A DNA stretch of 64,000 bases from Bradyrhizobium sp. 164 (lineage in GTDB: Bacteria > Pseudomonadota > Alphaproteobacteria > Rhizobiales > Xanthobacteraceae): positions 124,001-188,000 of the forward strand of contig NZ_JADPKA010000083.1 of NCBI RefSeq assembly GCF_023073715.1. The letters run 5' to 3'. This document shows positions 27,146-35,130 of this stretch, one piece after another (positions within the stretch are counted from its first letter, which is position 1; each line of letters starts with the position of its first letter). The notes under the pieces are model-generated. The model was not told the origin of the DNA. It searched no databases and was given only the letters and a program-made list of their open reading frames with translations. Made by a program: the position numbers and the translations under genes.

Positions 27146-28132
27146 TTATTTCCGGGCCCGCCGCTCGGCGAGCTCGATCAGGCCGCGCAGGAAGTCGACG
27201 AACGCGATGCCCTCGGCCTTCAACGCCTTGGGGTAGAGTGAAGAGTTGGTCAACCCGGGGAGCGTGTTGGTTTCGAGATAGACGAGGCCCTTGTCCGAGA
27301 CGATGAAGTCCGAGCGGGAATAGCCATCACAGGACATCGCCCGATGCGCCAGCATCGCCTGCTCCCTCAGCGCAGCGGTGATCTCGGGTGCAAAACGGCC
27401 CGGGCAGATCTCCTGGGTCGACTTCGAAAGATATTTCGCGGCGTAGTCGAAATTGCCCTCGCCCGGAATGATCTCGATCGGCGGCAGCGCGATGATCGAG
27501 CCATCGGTGCGCTCCAGCACGCCGCAGGTCGCCTCGACGCCGGCGACGTAGGGCTCGATGACGTACTCTTCGTGCTTCGCCGCGTTGCGGACCGCGACGA
27601 GATCCTGCTTGGCGTTGACGAAGATCAGGCCGTAGCTCGATCCGTCGCGCGCCGGCTTTGCGATCAGCCGGCCGTATTCGGCGAAAGCCTCGTCGATGTT
27701 GTCGAGCGCAACGTTGGCCGGCGGCGTCACGCCGCCGAGCGCAGCAAACCGCTTGGCCGCGATCTTGTCGAAAGCGAGATGCGAGGAGGCCGAGCCCGAT
27801 CCGGTGAAGGCCACGCCGCGCGCCTCGCACATCAGCTGCAATTCGCCGTTCTCGGCACGCCCGCCATGCAGGCCGAGCACCAGCACCCGGCCTTCCGCCT
27901 TGGCCTGGTCGAGCGCCTGCGCCAGCGGAATGCCGCGCGTACCGGGCTTGAACTCGTCCTCGAACGGACGGGCATGGTCGAGCAACTGCTTCGACTGCAC
28001 GACATGCACCTTGTCCTCGACATCCCACCACCACAGATCGGCCTCGGGCAGCGCCTGGTGCAGCGCCTGGGCCGAGGCGACCGAAACCAGACGTTCGCGG
28101 TTGGAGCCGCCGAAGAGGATGGTGATGCGCAT
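27146..28132 (-). CDS. ddl: D-alanine--D-alanine ligase (ATP-grasp)
   Basis: A 328-residue ATP-grasp ligase making the D-Ala-D-Ala dipeptide for peptidoglycan. Visible: ITILFGGSNRERLVSVASA (3-21), LGLHGGRAENGELQ (the LHG...GE.G element), FDKIAAKRF, AKPARDGSSYG (ATP-grasp Lys and Gly/Ser loop), YVIEPYVAGVEATCGV, and the metal-binding end RSDFIVSDKGLVYLETNTLPGLT. The E-for-D change in AENGE relative to the usual GEDG is a minor divergence. ATG 28132 is chosen because upstream codons are repeat sequence. It is separated from murB by a cloverleaf repeat. Confidence 0.9.
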   Translation of the reverse strand: MRITILFGGSNRERLVSVASAQALHQALPEADLWWWDVEDKVHVVQSKQLLDHARPFEDEFKPGTRGIPLAQALDQAKAEGRVLVLGLHGGRAENGELQLMCEARGVAFTGSGSASSHLAFDKIAAKRFAALGGVTPPANVALDNIDEAFAEYGRLIAKPARDGSSYGLIFVNAKQDLVAVRNAAKHEEYVIEPYVAGVEATCGVLERTDGSIIALPPIEIIPGEGNFDYAAKYLSKSTQEICPGRFAPEITAALREQAMLAHRAMSCDGYSRSDFIVSDKGLVYLETNTLPGLTNSSLYPKALKAEGIAFVDFLRGLIELAERRARK

Positions 28133-28157
28133 GGTGTCTCGTCGCCTCTGTCTTTTT

Positions 28158-28235
28158 GTCATTCCGGGGCGCGCAAAGCGCGAACCCGGAATCTCGAGGT
28201 TCCGGGTTCGGCGCCGCGCACCGCCCCGGAACGAC
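28158..28235. repeat. Cloverleaf palindromic repeat, copy 5 (short-middle form)
   Basis: Closing stem GTCATTCCGGGGC / GCCCCGGAACGAC. Arm 1 CGCG-caaag-CGCG, middle CCCGGAATCTCGAGGTTCCGGG, arm 2 GGCG-ccgcgca-CGCC region. It fills the gap between murB and ddl in the dcw cluster, two bases from the murB stop. Confidence 0.88.
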
Positions 28236-28237
28236 AA

Positions 28238-29158
28238 TTATACGGAAACCCCGATCCGCTTGATTTCCCAGTGTAGCTCAATTCCGGAATTCGCCTTCAC
28301 GCGTTCGCGCACGGTCTCGCCCAGAGTCTCGATATCGTGCGCGGTGGCCTCGCCGGTGTTGATTAGGAAATTGCAGTGCATCTCCGAGACCTGCGCTCCG
28401 CCGACGCGCAAGCCCCGGCAGCCGGCCGCGTCGATCAGCTTCCAGGCGGAATGGCCGGGCGGATTCTGGAAGGTCGAGCCGCCGGTCTTCTCGCGGATCG
28501 GCTGCGCGGTCTCGCGATGGCTCTGCACCTCCGCCATGCGCGCGCGGATCGCATCGGTATCCCTGATCTCGCCGCCAAATCGCGCGGAGGTGAAGATGAT
28601 GGACGGATCGACCCCGCTGTTGCGGTAGGCGAATTTCATCTCGGCATTGGAGAAGACATGCTTCGTGCCGTCGCGGCCGACGCCTCGCGCCTCGATCAGC
28701 ACGTCCTTGGTCTCTCCGCCATTGGCTCCCGCATTCATGCGCAGCGCGCCGCCGATGGTGCCGGGAATGCCGAAATAGAATTCGAGGCCGCCGATATTGG
28801 CGGCGGCCGCGACTTCCGCCACGCGCTTGTCGAGTGTCGCCGCACCCGCGGTGACGACATCGCCGCTCGCGCTCGTCTCGCCGAAGGCGCGCGGTGCAAG
28901 ACGAATCACCACGCCCGCAATACCGCCATCGCGCACAATAAGGTTGGAGCCGACGCCGACGACATAGACCGGAATGTCGGTAGCGAGATGCGCAAGAAAG
29001 TAAGCGAGGTCGTCTTCATCCGCCGGCGTGAACAGCACCTGCGCGGGACCGCCGACGCGAAACCAGGTGAGTTCGGCCAGCGACTGATTGGCGAGCAGCC
29101 GACCGCGCAGTTGCGGCATCGCGGCTCTGAGTGAGGGCGTGATGTCGGGAAATTCCAC
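28238..29158 (-). CDS. murB: UDP-N-acetylenolpyruvoylglucosamine reductase
   Basis: A 306-residue FAD enzyme that reduces UDP-GlcNAc-enolpyruvate to UDP-MurNAc. FAD-binding elements: TWFRVGGPAQVLF (31-43), VVGVGSNLIVRDGG (70-83) and GLEFYFGIPGTIGGALRMNAGANGGE split over the FAD domain. The catalytic Ser-containing segment GSTFQNPPG and the late Glu in SGIELHWEIKRIG fit type II MurB. The start is four bases past the murC stop. It ends at a cloverleaf repeat. Cytosolic. Confidence 0.96.
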   Translation of the reverse strand: MEFPDITPSLRAAMPQLRGRLLANQSLAELTWFRVGGPAQVLFTPADEDDLAYFLAHLATDIPVYVVGVGSNLIVRDGGIAGVVIRLAPRAFGETSASGDVVTAGAATLDKRVAEVAAAANIGGLEFYFGIPGTIGGALRMNAGANGGETKDVLIEARGVGRDGTKHVFSNAEMKFAYRNSGVDPSIIFTSARFGGEIRDTDAIRARMAEVQSHRETAQPIREKTGGSTFQNPPGHSAWKLIDAAGCRGLRVGGAQVSEMHCNFLINTGEATAHDIETLGETVRERVKANSGIELHWEIKRIGVSV

Positions 29159-29162
29159 CGCC

Positions 29163-30566
29163 CTACCCCAGCGCCTTCAACTCATCCGGCAAGGAATATG
29201 CCCACTGTGTGATGTTGCCGGCGCCAAGGCACACGACGAGATCGCCTGATTTCGCCAATCCCTTGACGATGCCGGCGAGTTCCGACGCCGCCGGCAGCGG
29301 AATCGCCTCGCGGTGGCCGTGGGCGCGCAGGCCTTCGACGAAATGGTCGCGATCGATGCCTTCGATCGGCGCCTCGCCGGCGGCATAGACGTCGGCGACG
29401 ATCACCGCATCCGCATCGTTGAAGCAGGTGCAGAATTCCTCGAACAACGATTGCAGGCGGGTGTAGCGATGCGGCTGCACCACGGCGATTACCTTGCCGG
29501 TGTAGGAATCGCGCGCCGCTTTCAGCACGGCGGCAATCTCGACCGGGTGATGGCCGTAATCGTCGATGACGGTGACGCCGTTCCACTCGCCGGTCTTGGT
29601 GAAGCGCCGCTTAACGCCGCCAAAGGCTGCGATGGCACTGCGGATCTTGTCATCGGGAACACCGAGCGTGTGCGCGACCGCAATTGCCGCCGCCGCATTC
29701 GAGGCGTTGTGCCGGCCCGGCATCGGCAGCGCGAGGTCGGCGATCTCGTGCACAGCCCCGCTCTTGCGGTCGCGGATCACGACCTTGAATTTCGAGCCGC
29801 CGCCGCCCGCCGTGAGGCCGACCAGCCGCACGTCGGCTTGCGGATTCTCGCCGTAAGTGATGATGCGACGATCCTCGATCCTGCCGACGAGGCTCTGCAC
29901 CACGGGATGATCGATGCACATCACGGCAAAGCCATAAAACGGCAGGTTCTCGACGAAATGACGGAACGCATCCTGCACGGCATCGAAGGTCTTGAAGTGA
30001 TCAAGATGCTCGGGGTCGACATTGGTGACGATGGCGACATCGGTCGGCAGCTTCAGGAACGTGCCGTCGCTCTCGTCGGCTTCCACCACCATCCAGTCGC
30101 CGGCGCCAAGACGTGCGTTGGATCCGTAAGCATTGATGATGCCGCCGTTGATCACGGTCGGATCGAGCCCGCCGGCATCGAGCAGCGCTGCGACCATCGT
30201 GGTCGTCGTGGTCTTGCCGTGGGTGCCGGCAATCGCGACGCAGCTCTTCAGCCGCATCAGCTCGGCCAGCATCTCGGCGCGACGCACCACGGGAATGCGC
30301 CGCTCGCGCGCAGCCATCAGCTCCGGATTGTCGCGCTTGATCGCGGTGGAGACCACAACGACCTCGGCGCCGTCGACGTTCTCGGCCTTGTGGCCGACCG
30401 AGACTTTCGCGCCCTTCTTGCGCAGACGGTCGAGATTGTAATTGTCGGCGGCGTCGGAACCCTGCACGGCATAGCCGAGATTGATCAGCACCTCGGCGAT
30501 GCCGCTCATGCCGATCCCGCCAATCCCGACGAAGTGGATGGGTCCGATCTCGCGCGGCAGTCTCAT
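29163..30566 (-). CDS. murC: UDP-N-acetylmuramate--L-alanine ligase
   Basis: A 467-residue Mur ligase adding L-Ala to UDP-MurNAc. The N-terminal Rossmann-like domain holds HFVGIGGIGMSGIAEVL (11-27); the ATP loop is GTHGKTTTT (114-122); central VEADESDGTFL carries the Mg-binding acid, and YGHHPVEI and PHRYTRL the C-terminal substrate contacts. Length is normal. It lies 123 bases downstream of murG with no repeat recognised in that gap, and is tightly followed by murB. Confidence 0.97.
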   Translation of the reverse strand: MRLPREIGPIHFVGIGGIGMSGIAEVLINLGYAVQGSDAADNYNLDRLRKKGAKVSVGHKAENVDGAEVVVVSTAIKRDNPELMAARERRIPVVRRAEMLAELMRLKSCVAIAGTHGKTTTTTMVAALLDAGGLDPTVINGGIINAYGSNARLGAGDWMVVEADESDGTFLKLPTDVAIVTNVDPEHLDHFKTFDAVQDAFRHFVENLPFYGFAVMCIDHPVVQSLVGRIEDRRIITYGENPQADVRLVGLTAGGGGSKFKVVIRDRKSGAVHEIADLALPMPGRHNASNAAAAIAVAHTLGVPDDKIRSAIAAFGGVKRRFTKTGEWNGVTVIDDYGHHPVEIAAVLKAARDSYTGKVIAVVQPHRYTRLQSLFEEFCTCFNDADAVIVADVYAAGEAPIEGIDRDHFVEGLRAHGHREAIPLPAASELAGIVKGLAKSGDLVVCLGAGNITQWAYSLPDELKALG

Positions 30567-30689
30567 GCTCTGTTCCCTGACCTCGCCGCCCGCGAAGGCG
30601 GCATCTGGCGAAGGTCACGGCCAAATCAGCCGCGCGCCTTTCCTACTGGATGCCCCGCTTTGGAAGGCGATGACAAGGGCTTTTTCGCG

Positions 30690-31790
30690 TCAGATTCCCG
30701 CGACTTTGACCACCAGATCGGCGAGCCGCTCAGCCGCATCGAGCCGGCCCGCGCTGCGGGCCGCTTCGGCCATGGCAGCAAGACGCCCCGGCTCGGCGGC
30801 GAAGGCGGAGATTTCGGCGGCAAGGCGATCCGAGCTGAACTCGGTCTGCGGGATGCGGATGGCGCCATCGACCTTCGCCAGCACGCCGGCATTGGCGAAC
30901 TGGTCCTGGTCGATCGAGCCGGGGAGCGGCACCAGGATCGAGGGCCGCCCGATCGCGGCAAGCTCGGCGACCGTACCCGCGCCGGAACGCGACACCACCA
31001 GATGGTTGGAGGCGAGCCGTGCCGGCAGATCCGTGAAGAAGGGTGCGAGCTCGGCCTTGATCTTGAGCTTGTCGTAAACCGCGCGAACGCGATTCATGTC
31101 CTCCTCGCGCACCTGCTGGGTGAGGACGAGGCGGCTCCACAGCGCAGGCTCGAGCCGCTCGATCGCGCCCGGCACGATGTCGGCCATGATGCGCGCGCCC
31201 TGGCTGCCGCCAACGACGAGCAGGCGCAGCGGGCCGCTCACTTCAGGCGCGACATATTTCACCGCTGCAGCCGCGAGGATCGCGGGCCGCATCGGCGTGC
31301 CGACCGTCGTGGTCTTGCCCGATAGCGCCGGATCGCGGTCGAGCACGCCGGGCAAGGACGTCGCGATGGCGCGGACGCGGCTCGACAGGAACCGGTTGGC
31401 GCGGCCGAGCACAGCGTTGGCGTCGTGGATGATGCCGGGCACGCCGGCGAATTTTGCCGCAACCAACGGCGGCAACGTCGGATAGCCACCAAAGCCGACG
31501 ACGGCAACGGGCTTCAATCGCTTGATCAGAGTGTAGGCGGAAAGCGTGCCGGCGGCGAGCGTGAGGCCGGCATAGGCAAGCTGGAACGGATTGCGACCGC
31601 GCGCAGTCTCGCTGCTCACCACGTCGATCATGTCCTTGCTGAAGAGGCCGCTATAGCGCAGTGCGCGCTCGTCAGTGACGAGGCGGACGCGAAAGCCGCG
31701 CCGGATCAATTCGACGCCGAGCGCCTCGGCCGGGAACAGATGGCCGCCGGTGCCGCCCGCGGCGAGAAGAATCAGGGGGGACGTGTCCAT
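30690..31790 (-). CDS. murG: MurG, lipid II-forming GlcNAc transferase
   Basis: A 366-residue GT28 glycosyltransferase at the inner face of the membrane, converting lipid I to lipid II. N-terminal GGTGGHLFPAEALG (13-26) is the first glycine loop, GFGGYPTLPPL the second, and LLVVGGSQGAR begins the C-terminal UDP-GlcNAc domain; SRSGAGTVAELAAIGRPSILVP is the donor-binding signature and DQDQFANA the final motif. Length is typical. The gap upstream to ftsW (164 bases) is largely repeat. Confidence 0.97.
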   Translation of the reverse strand: MDTSPLILLAAGGTGGHLFPAEALGVELIRRGFRVRLVTDERALRYSGLFSKDMIDVVSSETARGRNPFQLAYAGLTLAAGTLSAYTLIKRLKPVAVVGFGGYPTLPPLVAAKFAGVPGIIHDANAVLGRANRFLSSRVRAIATSLPGVLDRDPALSGKTTTVGTPMRPAILAAAAVKYVAPEVSGPLRLLVVGGSQGARIMADIVPGAIERLEPALWSRLVLTQQVREEDMNRVRAVYDKLKIKAELAPFFTDLPARLASNHLVVSRSGAGTVAELAAIGRPSILVPLPGSIDQDQFANAGVLAKVDGAIRIPQTEFSSDRLAAEISAFAAEPGRLAAMAEAARSAGRLDAAERLADLVVKVAGI

Positions 31791-31848
31791 AACTGCCCTT
31801 TTACAAGTCCTCCGCTGTCATTGCGAGCGCAGTCGGCCGGACTACCAG

Positions 31849-31956
31849 TTCCTCATCCTGAGGAGCGCGGAACGCGCATCTCGAAGGATGAAGGCCCGAC
31901 CGGTGGCCGCGCCCTTCGAGACGCTGCGCGAAGCGCGGCTCCTCGGGCTGAGGATC
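31849..31956. repeat. Palindromic repeat, CCTCATCCTGAGGAGC class
   Basis: Arms CCTCATCCTGAGGAGCGCGG and GCTCCTCGGGCTGAGGATC bracket inner pairs such as CATCTCGAAGGATG / CCTTCGAGACGCTG. This is a common long palindromic unit type in this group, as recalled. Its right end overlaps the ftsW stop codon. Confidence 0.7.
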
Positions 31957-33106
31957 ACGCGTAGCTGCGCATGGCCTCGGCGTGGCCGCTTGCCTCAACC
32001 TCGGTGCGCGGACGCAGCCGCGTCAGCGCCAGCATCATGCCGACGCCATACGCCAGCGACACGATCGAGGAGCCGCCATAGGAGATGAACGGCAGCGTCA
32101 TGCCCTTGGCAGGGATGAGCTGGAGATTGACGGACATGTTGATCGCCGCCTGCACGCCGAACAGGATGGCAAGGCCAGAGGCCGCAAAGCGCGAGAACAT
32201 GTCCTCATTGGCATAGGCGCGCGACAGCGTGCGGATGACGACGAAAGCGAACAGCGCCAGCATGGCCAGGCACAGAATGATGCCGAACTCTTCGGCGGCG
32301 ACCGCGAACACGAAATCGGTATGGCTGTCCGGCAGGCTGCGTTTTGCTATGCCCTCGCCCGGTCCGAGCCCGAACCAGCCACCATTGTAGAAGGCTTCCA
32401 TGGCAGTATCGACCTGGAAGGTGTCGCCAGAGGCCGGGTTCATGAAGCGCCTGATGCGACCCGCTACATGGGGAACAAAAAGGTAGGCGCTGAACAGGCC
32501 GGCCGCGCCCAGGCCTGCAAGCCCGAACACCCAGACCATGCGCATGCCGGCGATGAAGAACAGCGAGCCCCACACCATCAGGATCAGCATGGTCTGGCCG
32601 AAATCCGGCTCCATCACCAGCAGCGCGACCAGCATCAAGAGCAGCACCAGCGCCATCGAGGTCGCCGGCATCTCCGGCCGCCTGGTCGATTCCGCGAACA
32701 GCCAGGCGGCGATGACGACGAACGACGGCTTTGCGATCTCGGAGGCCTGGATGTTGACGCCGAGCAGCGTGATCCAGCGCCGCGAGCCCTTCACCTCCGG
32801 GCCGATAGCGAGCGTGAGCACGATCAGGATGATGCTCGCTGCGAAGATGATCAGGGCCGAGCGGCGGATCGCCCGCGGCGAGAGGAAGGAGACGCCGACC
32901 AGCACCAGGCAGGACGGCGCCAGGAACAACACATGACGGCCGAAGAAATGGAAGGGATCGAGGCCGATGCGGGTCGCAACCGGCGGACTCGCCGCCAGCG
33001 ACAGGATCACCCCGGTCAGCATCAGCGCCAGGATGGCGCCCATCAGCGGCTTGTCGACGGTCCACCACCACTCGGAAAAGGGGGTGCGTTCTTCACGGGA
33101 GAGCAT
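31955..33106 (-). CDS. ftsW: Lipid II polymerase/divisome protein FtsW
   Basis: A 383-residue SEDS-family protein with ten hydrophobic segments. SEDS features include VKGSRRWITLLG (periplasmic loop 1), PDFGQTMLI (helix 5 region with the conserved Asp), GLGPGEGIAKRSLPDSHTDFVFAVAAEE (large loop; the second Asp and Glu), and NLQLIPAKGMTLPFISYGGSS near the end. It polymerises septal glycan with FtsI. The last codons and TGA lie at the edge of a repeat, so the extreme C-terminus may be repeat-derived. The start has no strong ribosome-binding site. Confidence 0.96.
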   Translation of the reverse strand: MLSREERTPFSEWWWTVDKPLMGAILALMLTGVILSLAASPPVATRIGLDPFHFFGRHVLFLAPSCLVLVGVSFLSPRAIRRSALIIFAASIILIVLTLAIGPEVKGSRRWITLLGVNIQASEIAKPSFVVIAAWLFAESTRRPEMPATSMALVLLLMLVALLVMEPDFGQTMLILMVWGSLFFIAGMRMVWVFGLAGLGAAGLFSAYLFVPHVAGRIRRFMNPASGDTFQVDTAMEAFYNGGWFGLGPGEGIAKRSLPDSHTDFVFAVAAEEFGIILCLAMLALFAFVVIRTLSRAYANEDMFSRFAASGLAILFGVQAAINMSVNLQLIPAKGMTLPFISYGGSSIVSLAYGVGMMLALTRLRPRTEVEASGHAEAMRSYA

Positions 33107-33196
33107 GGGCGGCCGCTTTCGGACAGAGATAGTCCATTGGTCGCCGAGGTTGGTTACCGGGGGGTTAATGGAAGTGGATGAAGTTGTGAACAGTCT

Positions 33197-33322
33197 CGTG
33201 CCCCGGACGCAGCGCAGCGCGCCGCCTCTTCGCGGCGTGGTGCGCTGCTGAGCCGGGGCCCAGCGGCTTGTGGGTCCCGGCTCTGCGGAGCGTCACTTCG
33301 TGCCGCACCGCGTCCGGGACAC
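33197..33322. repeat. Palindromic repeat, TGCCCCGGACGC class, in dcw cluster
   Basis: Left part TGCCCCGGACGCAGCGC and right part GCGTCCGGGACACG are complementary. Inner pieces GCGCC-gcctcttcgc-GGCG and GGGGCCCA / TGGGTCCC also pair. It lies between ftsW and the frameshifted small membrane gene. Confidence 0.65.
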
Positions 33323-33329
33323 GATAGCG

Positions 33330-33720
33330 CTACTCGTAATTGATCGTGATGTCCCCCGCGCGCTGATCGCGCTTGTAGACCTGGTTTGGACCGGGAATGA
33401 AACCGATCCTGACAGCCCGCTCATTACTCCAGGCGACGACGGGATCAAGGTGCCCGCGCACACTAAGAAACGTCGGCGTACTCTCAGGCGAGAACGTCCG
33501 ACCGCGAGCCACGATGCTGGCCTGCGTGCTGTCGGGTACCGTGGCTCCGCACTCCTTCCAGACCACGACAACCAGCTTACTGCCGCTGGGGGAAGCGAAC
33601 GACGCGGCACGCGCCGAATCCGCTCATGACGTTGTCAATGAGGACAGCAAAGAAGAAACCCGCGGCGACCGGGACAGCAAGAGCAGCGACGATAATTCCA
33701 GTCCAGCGTCGCCGCGACAT
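33330..33720 (-). pseudogene. Small membrane-anchored protein, DUF5412-like, frameshifted
   Basis: The ATG at 33720 lies two bases past the murD stop. The first frame encodes MSRRRWTGIIVAALAVPVAA with one membrane helix, then GFGACRVVRFP, and stops at 33577 after 47 residues. Removing one base from the G-run at 33588-33592 (C-run on the coding strand) joins it to a second frame reading FPSGSKLVVVVWKECGAT, then STQASIV and GDITINYE to the stop at 33330. The pattern of a membrane anchor, Cys, SPDGK-like strand and ECGAT..STQ resembles a widespread family I recall as DUF5412, function unknown. So this is a ~129-residue protein broken by one homopolymer base, or a sequence error. Confidence 0.7.
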
Positions 33721-33722
33721 CC

Positions 33723-35123
33723 TCACACCACCGGCTTCACGCCCGGCAGCGCCTGCACCAGTTCGCGGAACTTGGTGCCGCGGATCTCGAAATTGCGGTA
33801 CTGGTCGAAGGAAGCGCAGGCGGGCGACAGCAGCACGACTGCGTCGGTGAGCCCTGAGGCTTCCGCATCGCGCGCGGCATGCTCGACCGCGACGTCCAGC
33901 GTCTGGCTGATCTCGTGCGCAACCTCGCGGCCGAGCGTGCCGGAGAATTCCTGCGCGGCCTCGCCGATCAGATAGGCCTTGCGGATACGCGGGAAGAAGG
34001 AGGTCAGGCTGGTGATGCCACCCGCCTTCGGCTTGCCGCCGGCGATCCAGAAGATGTCGGCGAAGGACGACAACGCGTGCGCGGTGGCGTCGGCGTTCGT
34101 TCCTTTGGAGTCGTTGACGAACAGCACGTTACCGCGGCGACCGACCTGCTCCATGCGGTGCGCAAGGCCGGGAAAGCTGCGCAGGCCGTTCTGGAGCACA
34201 TCAAGATTGATGCCCATCGCGAGCGCAGCGGCCGCGGCGCAGGCCGCGTTCTGCGCATTGTGCTGGCCACGCAGCGACCCGATACCGCCGAGCGCAGCGA
34301 CTTCGCTGCGGGCGCCACCCGAGGTGCGCACGATGTTCCCGTGCTCGACATGGATGCCGCTCGCCAGCGGGTTCTTGACGGAGATACGCACTACGTTCTT
34401 GCCGGCGCGGTCGAGCCGGTCGGCGATGTCGCGGCAAAACCCATCGTCGACGCCGACGATCGCGGTGCCGCCCGCCTGCACACCGGCGACGAGACGCTCC
34501 TTCACCGCGGCGTAATGCGCAATCGTGCCGTGGCGGTCGATGTGGTCCTCGCTGACATTGAGCAGGATGCCGACGGAAGGATCGAGCGAGGGCGCGAGGT
34601 CGATCTGGTAGGAGGACATCTCGATGACGTGGACGCGGCCCATGCGCGGCGGCTGCAGCGACAGGATCGCGGTGCCGATATTGCCGCCCATCTGGGTGTC
34701 GTAGCCGGCCACTTTCGTCAGGTGCGCGATCAGCGCCGTCGTGGTCGACTTGCCATTGGTGCCGGTGATGGCGACGAACGGGGCATCCGGCGCGTGGCGG
34801 CGCCGCTCGCGGCAGAACAGCTCGATGTCGCCGATCACCTCAATGCCGGCCTCGCGCGCCTTCAAGACGCTCCAATGCGGCACCGGATGGGTCAGCGGCA
34901 CGCCGGGCGCGAGCACCAATGCGGCAAAACTCGCCCACGAGATGTTGCGCAAATCCGCGGTGACGAAGCCGGCTTGCGCCGCCTTGGCGATGTTCTCGGC
35001 ATTGTCGTCGGCGGCGATCACCTCGGCGCCACCGGCTTTCAACGCATGGCAGGAGGCGAGCCCCGAACCGCCGAGGCCGAACACAGCGACAGTCTTGCCG
35101 GCAAAGGACGTGACCGGAATCAT
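33723..35123 (-). CDS. murD: UDP-N-acetylmuramoylalanine--D-glutamate ligase
   Basis: A 466-residue Mur ligase adding D-Glu. VAVFGLGGSGLASCHAL (13-29) is the N-terminal UDP-binding domain; the ATP loop is GTNGKSTTT (121-129); NVSEDHIDRHG and FVNDSKGTNADAT are the ligase-family signatures in the central and C-terminal domains. Length is normal. It starts seven bases past the mraY stop, so the pair is likely co-transcribed, and a small membrane gene follows two bases after its stop. Confidence 0.97.
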   Translation of the reverse strand: MIPVTSFAGKTVAVFGLGGSGLASCHALKAGGAEVIAADDNAENIAKAAQAGFVTADLRNISWASFAALVLAPGVPLTHPVPHWSVLKAREAGIEVIGDIELFCRERRRHAPDAPFVAITGTNGKSTTTALIAHLTKVAGYDTQMGGNIGTAILSLQPPRMGRVHVIEMSSYQIDLAPSLDPSVGILLNVSEDHIDRHGTIAHYAAVKERLVAGVQAGGTAIVGVDDGFCRDIADRLDRAGKNVVRISVKNPLASGIHVEHGNIVRTSGGARSEVAALGGIGSLRGQHNAQNAACAAAAALAMGINLDVLQNGLRSFPGLAHRMEQVGRRGNVLFVNDSKGTNADATAHALSSFADIFWIAGGKPKAGGITSLTSFFPRIRKAYLIGEAAQEFSGTLGREVAHEISQTLDVAVEHAARDAEASGLTDAVVLLSPACASFDQYRNFEIRGTKFRELVQALPGVKPVV

Positions 35124-35130
35124 CGATCCA

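Noticed and set aside
29313..31325. A 670-codon open frame antisense to murC and murG
   Set aside because: Spans two genes and their gap on the wrong strand, with biased composition and no recognisable motif.
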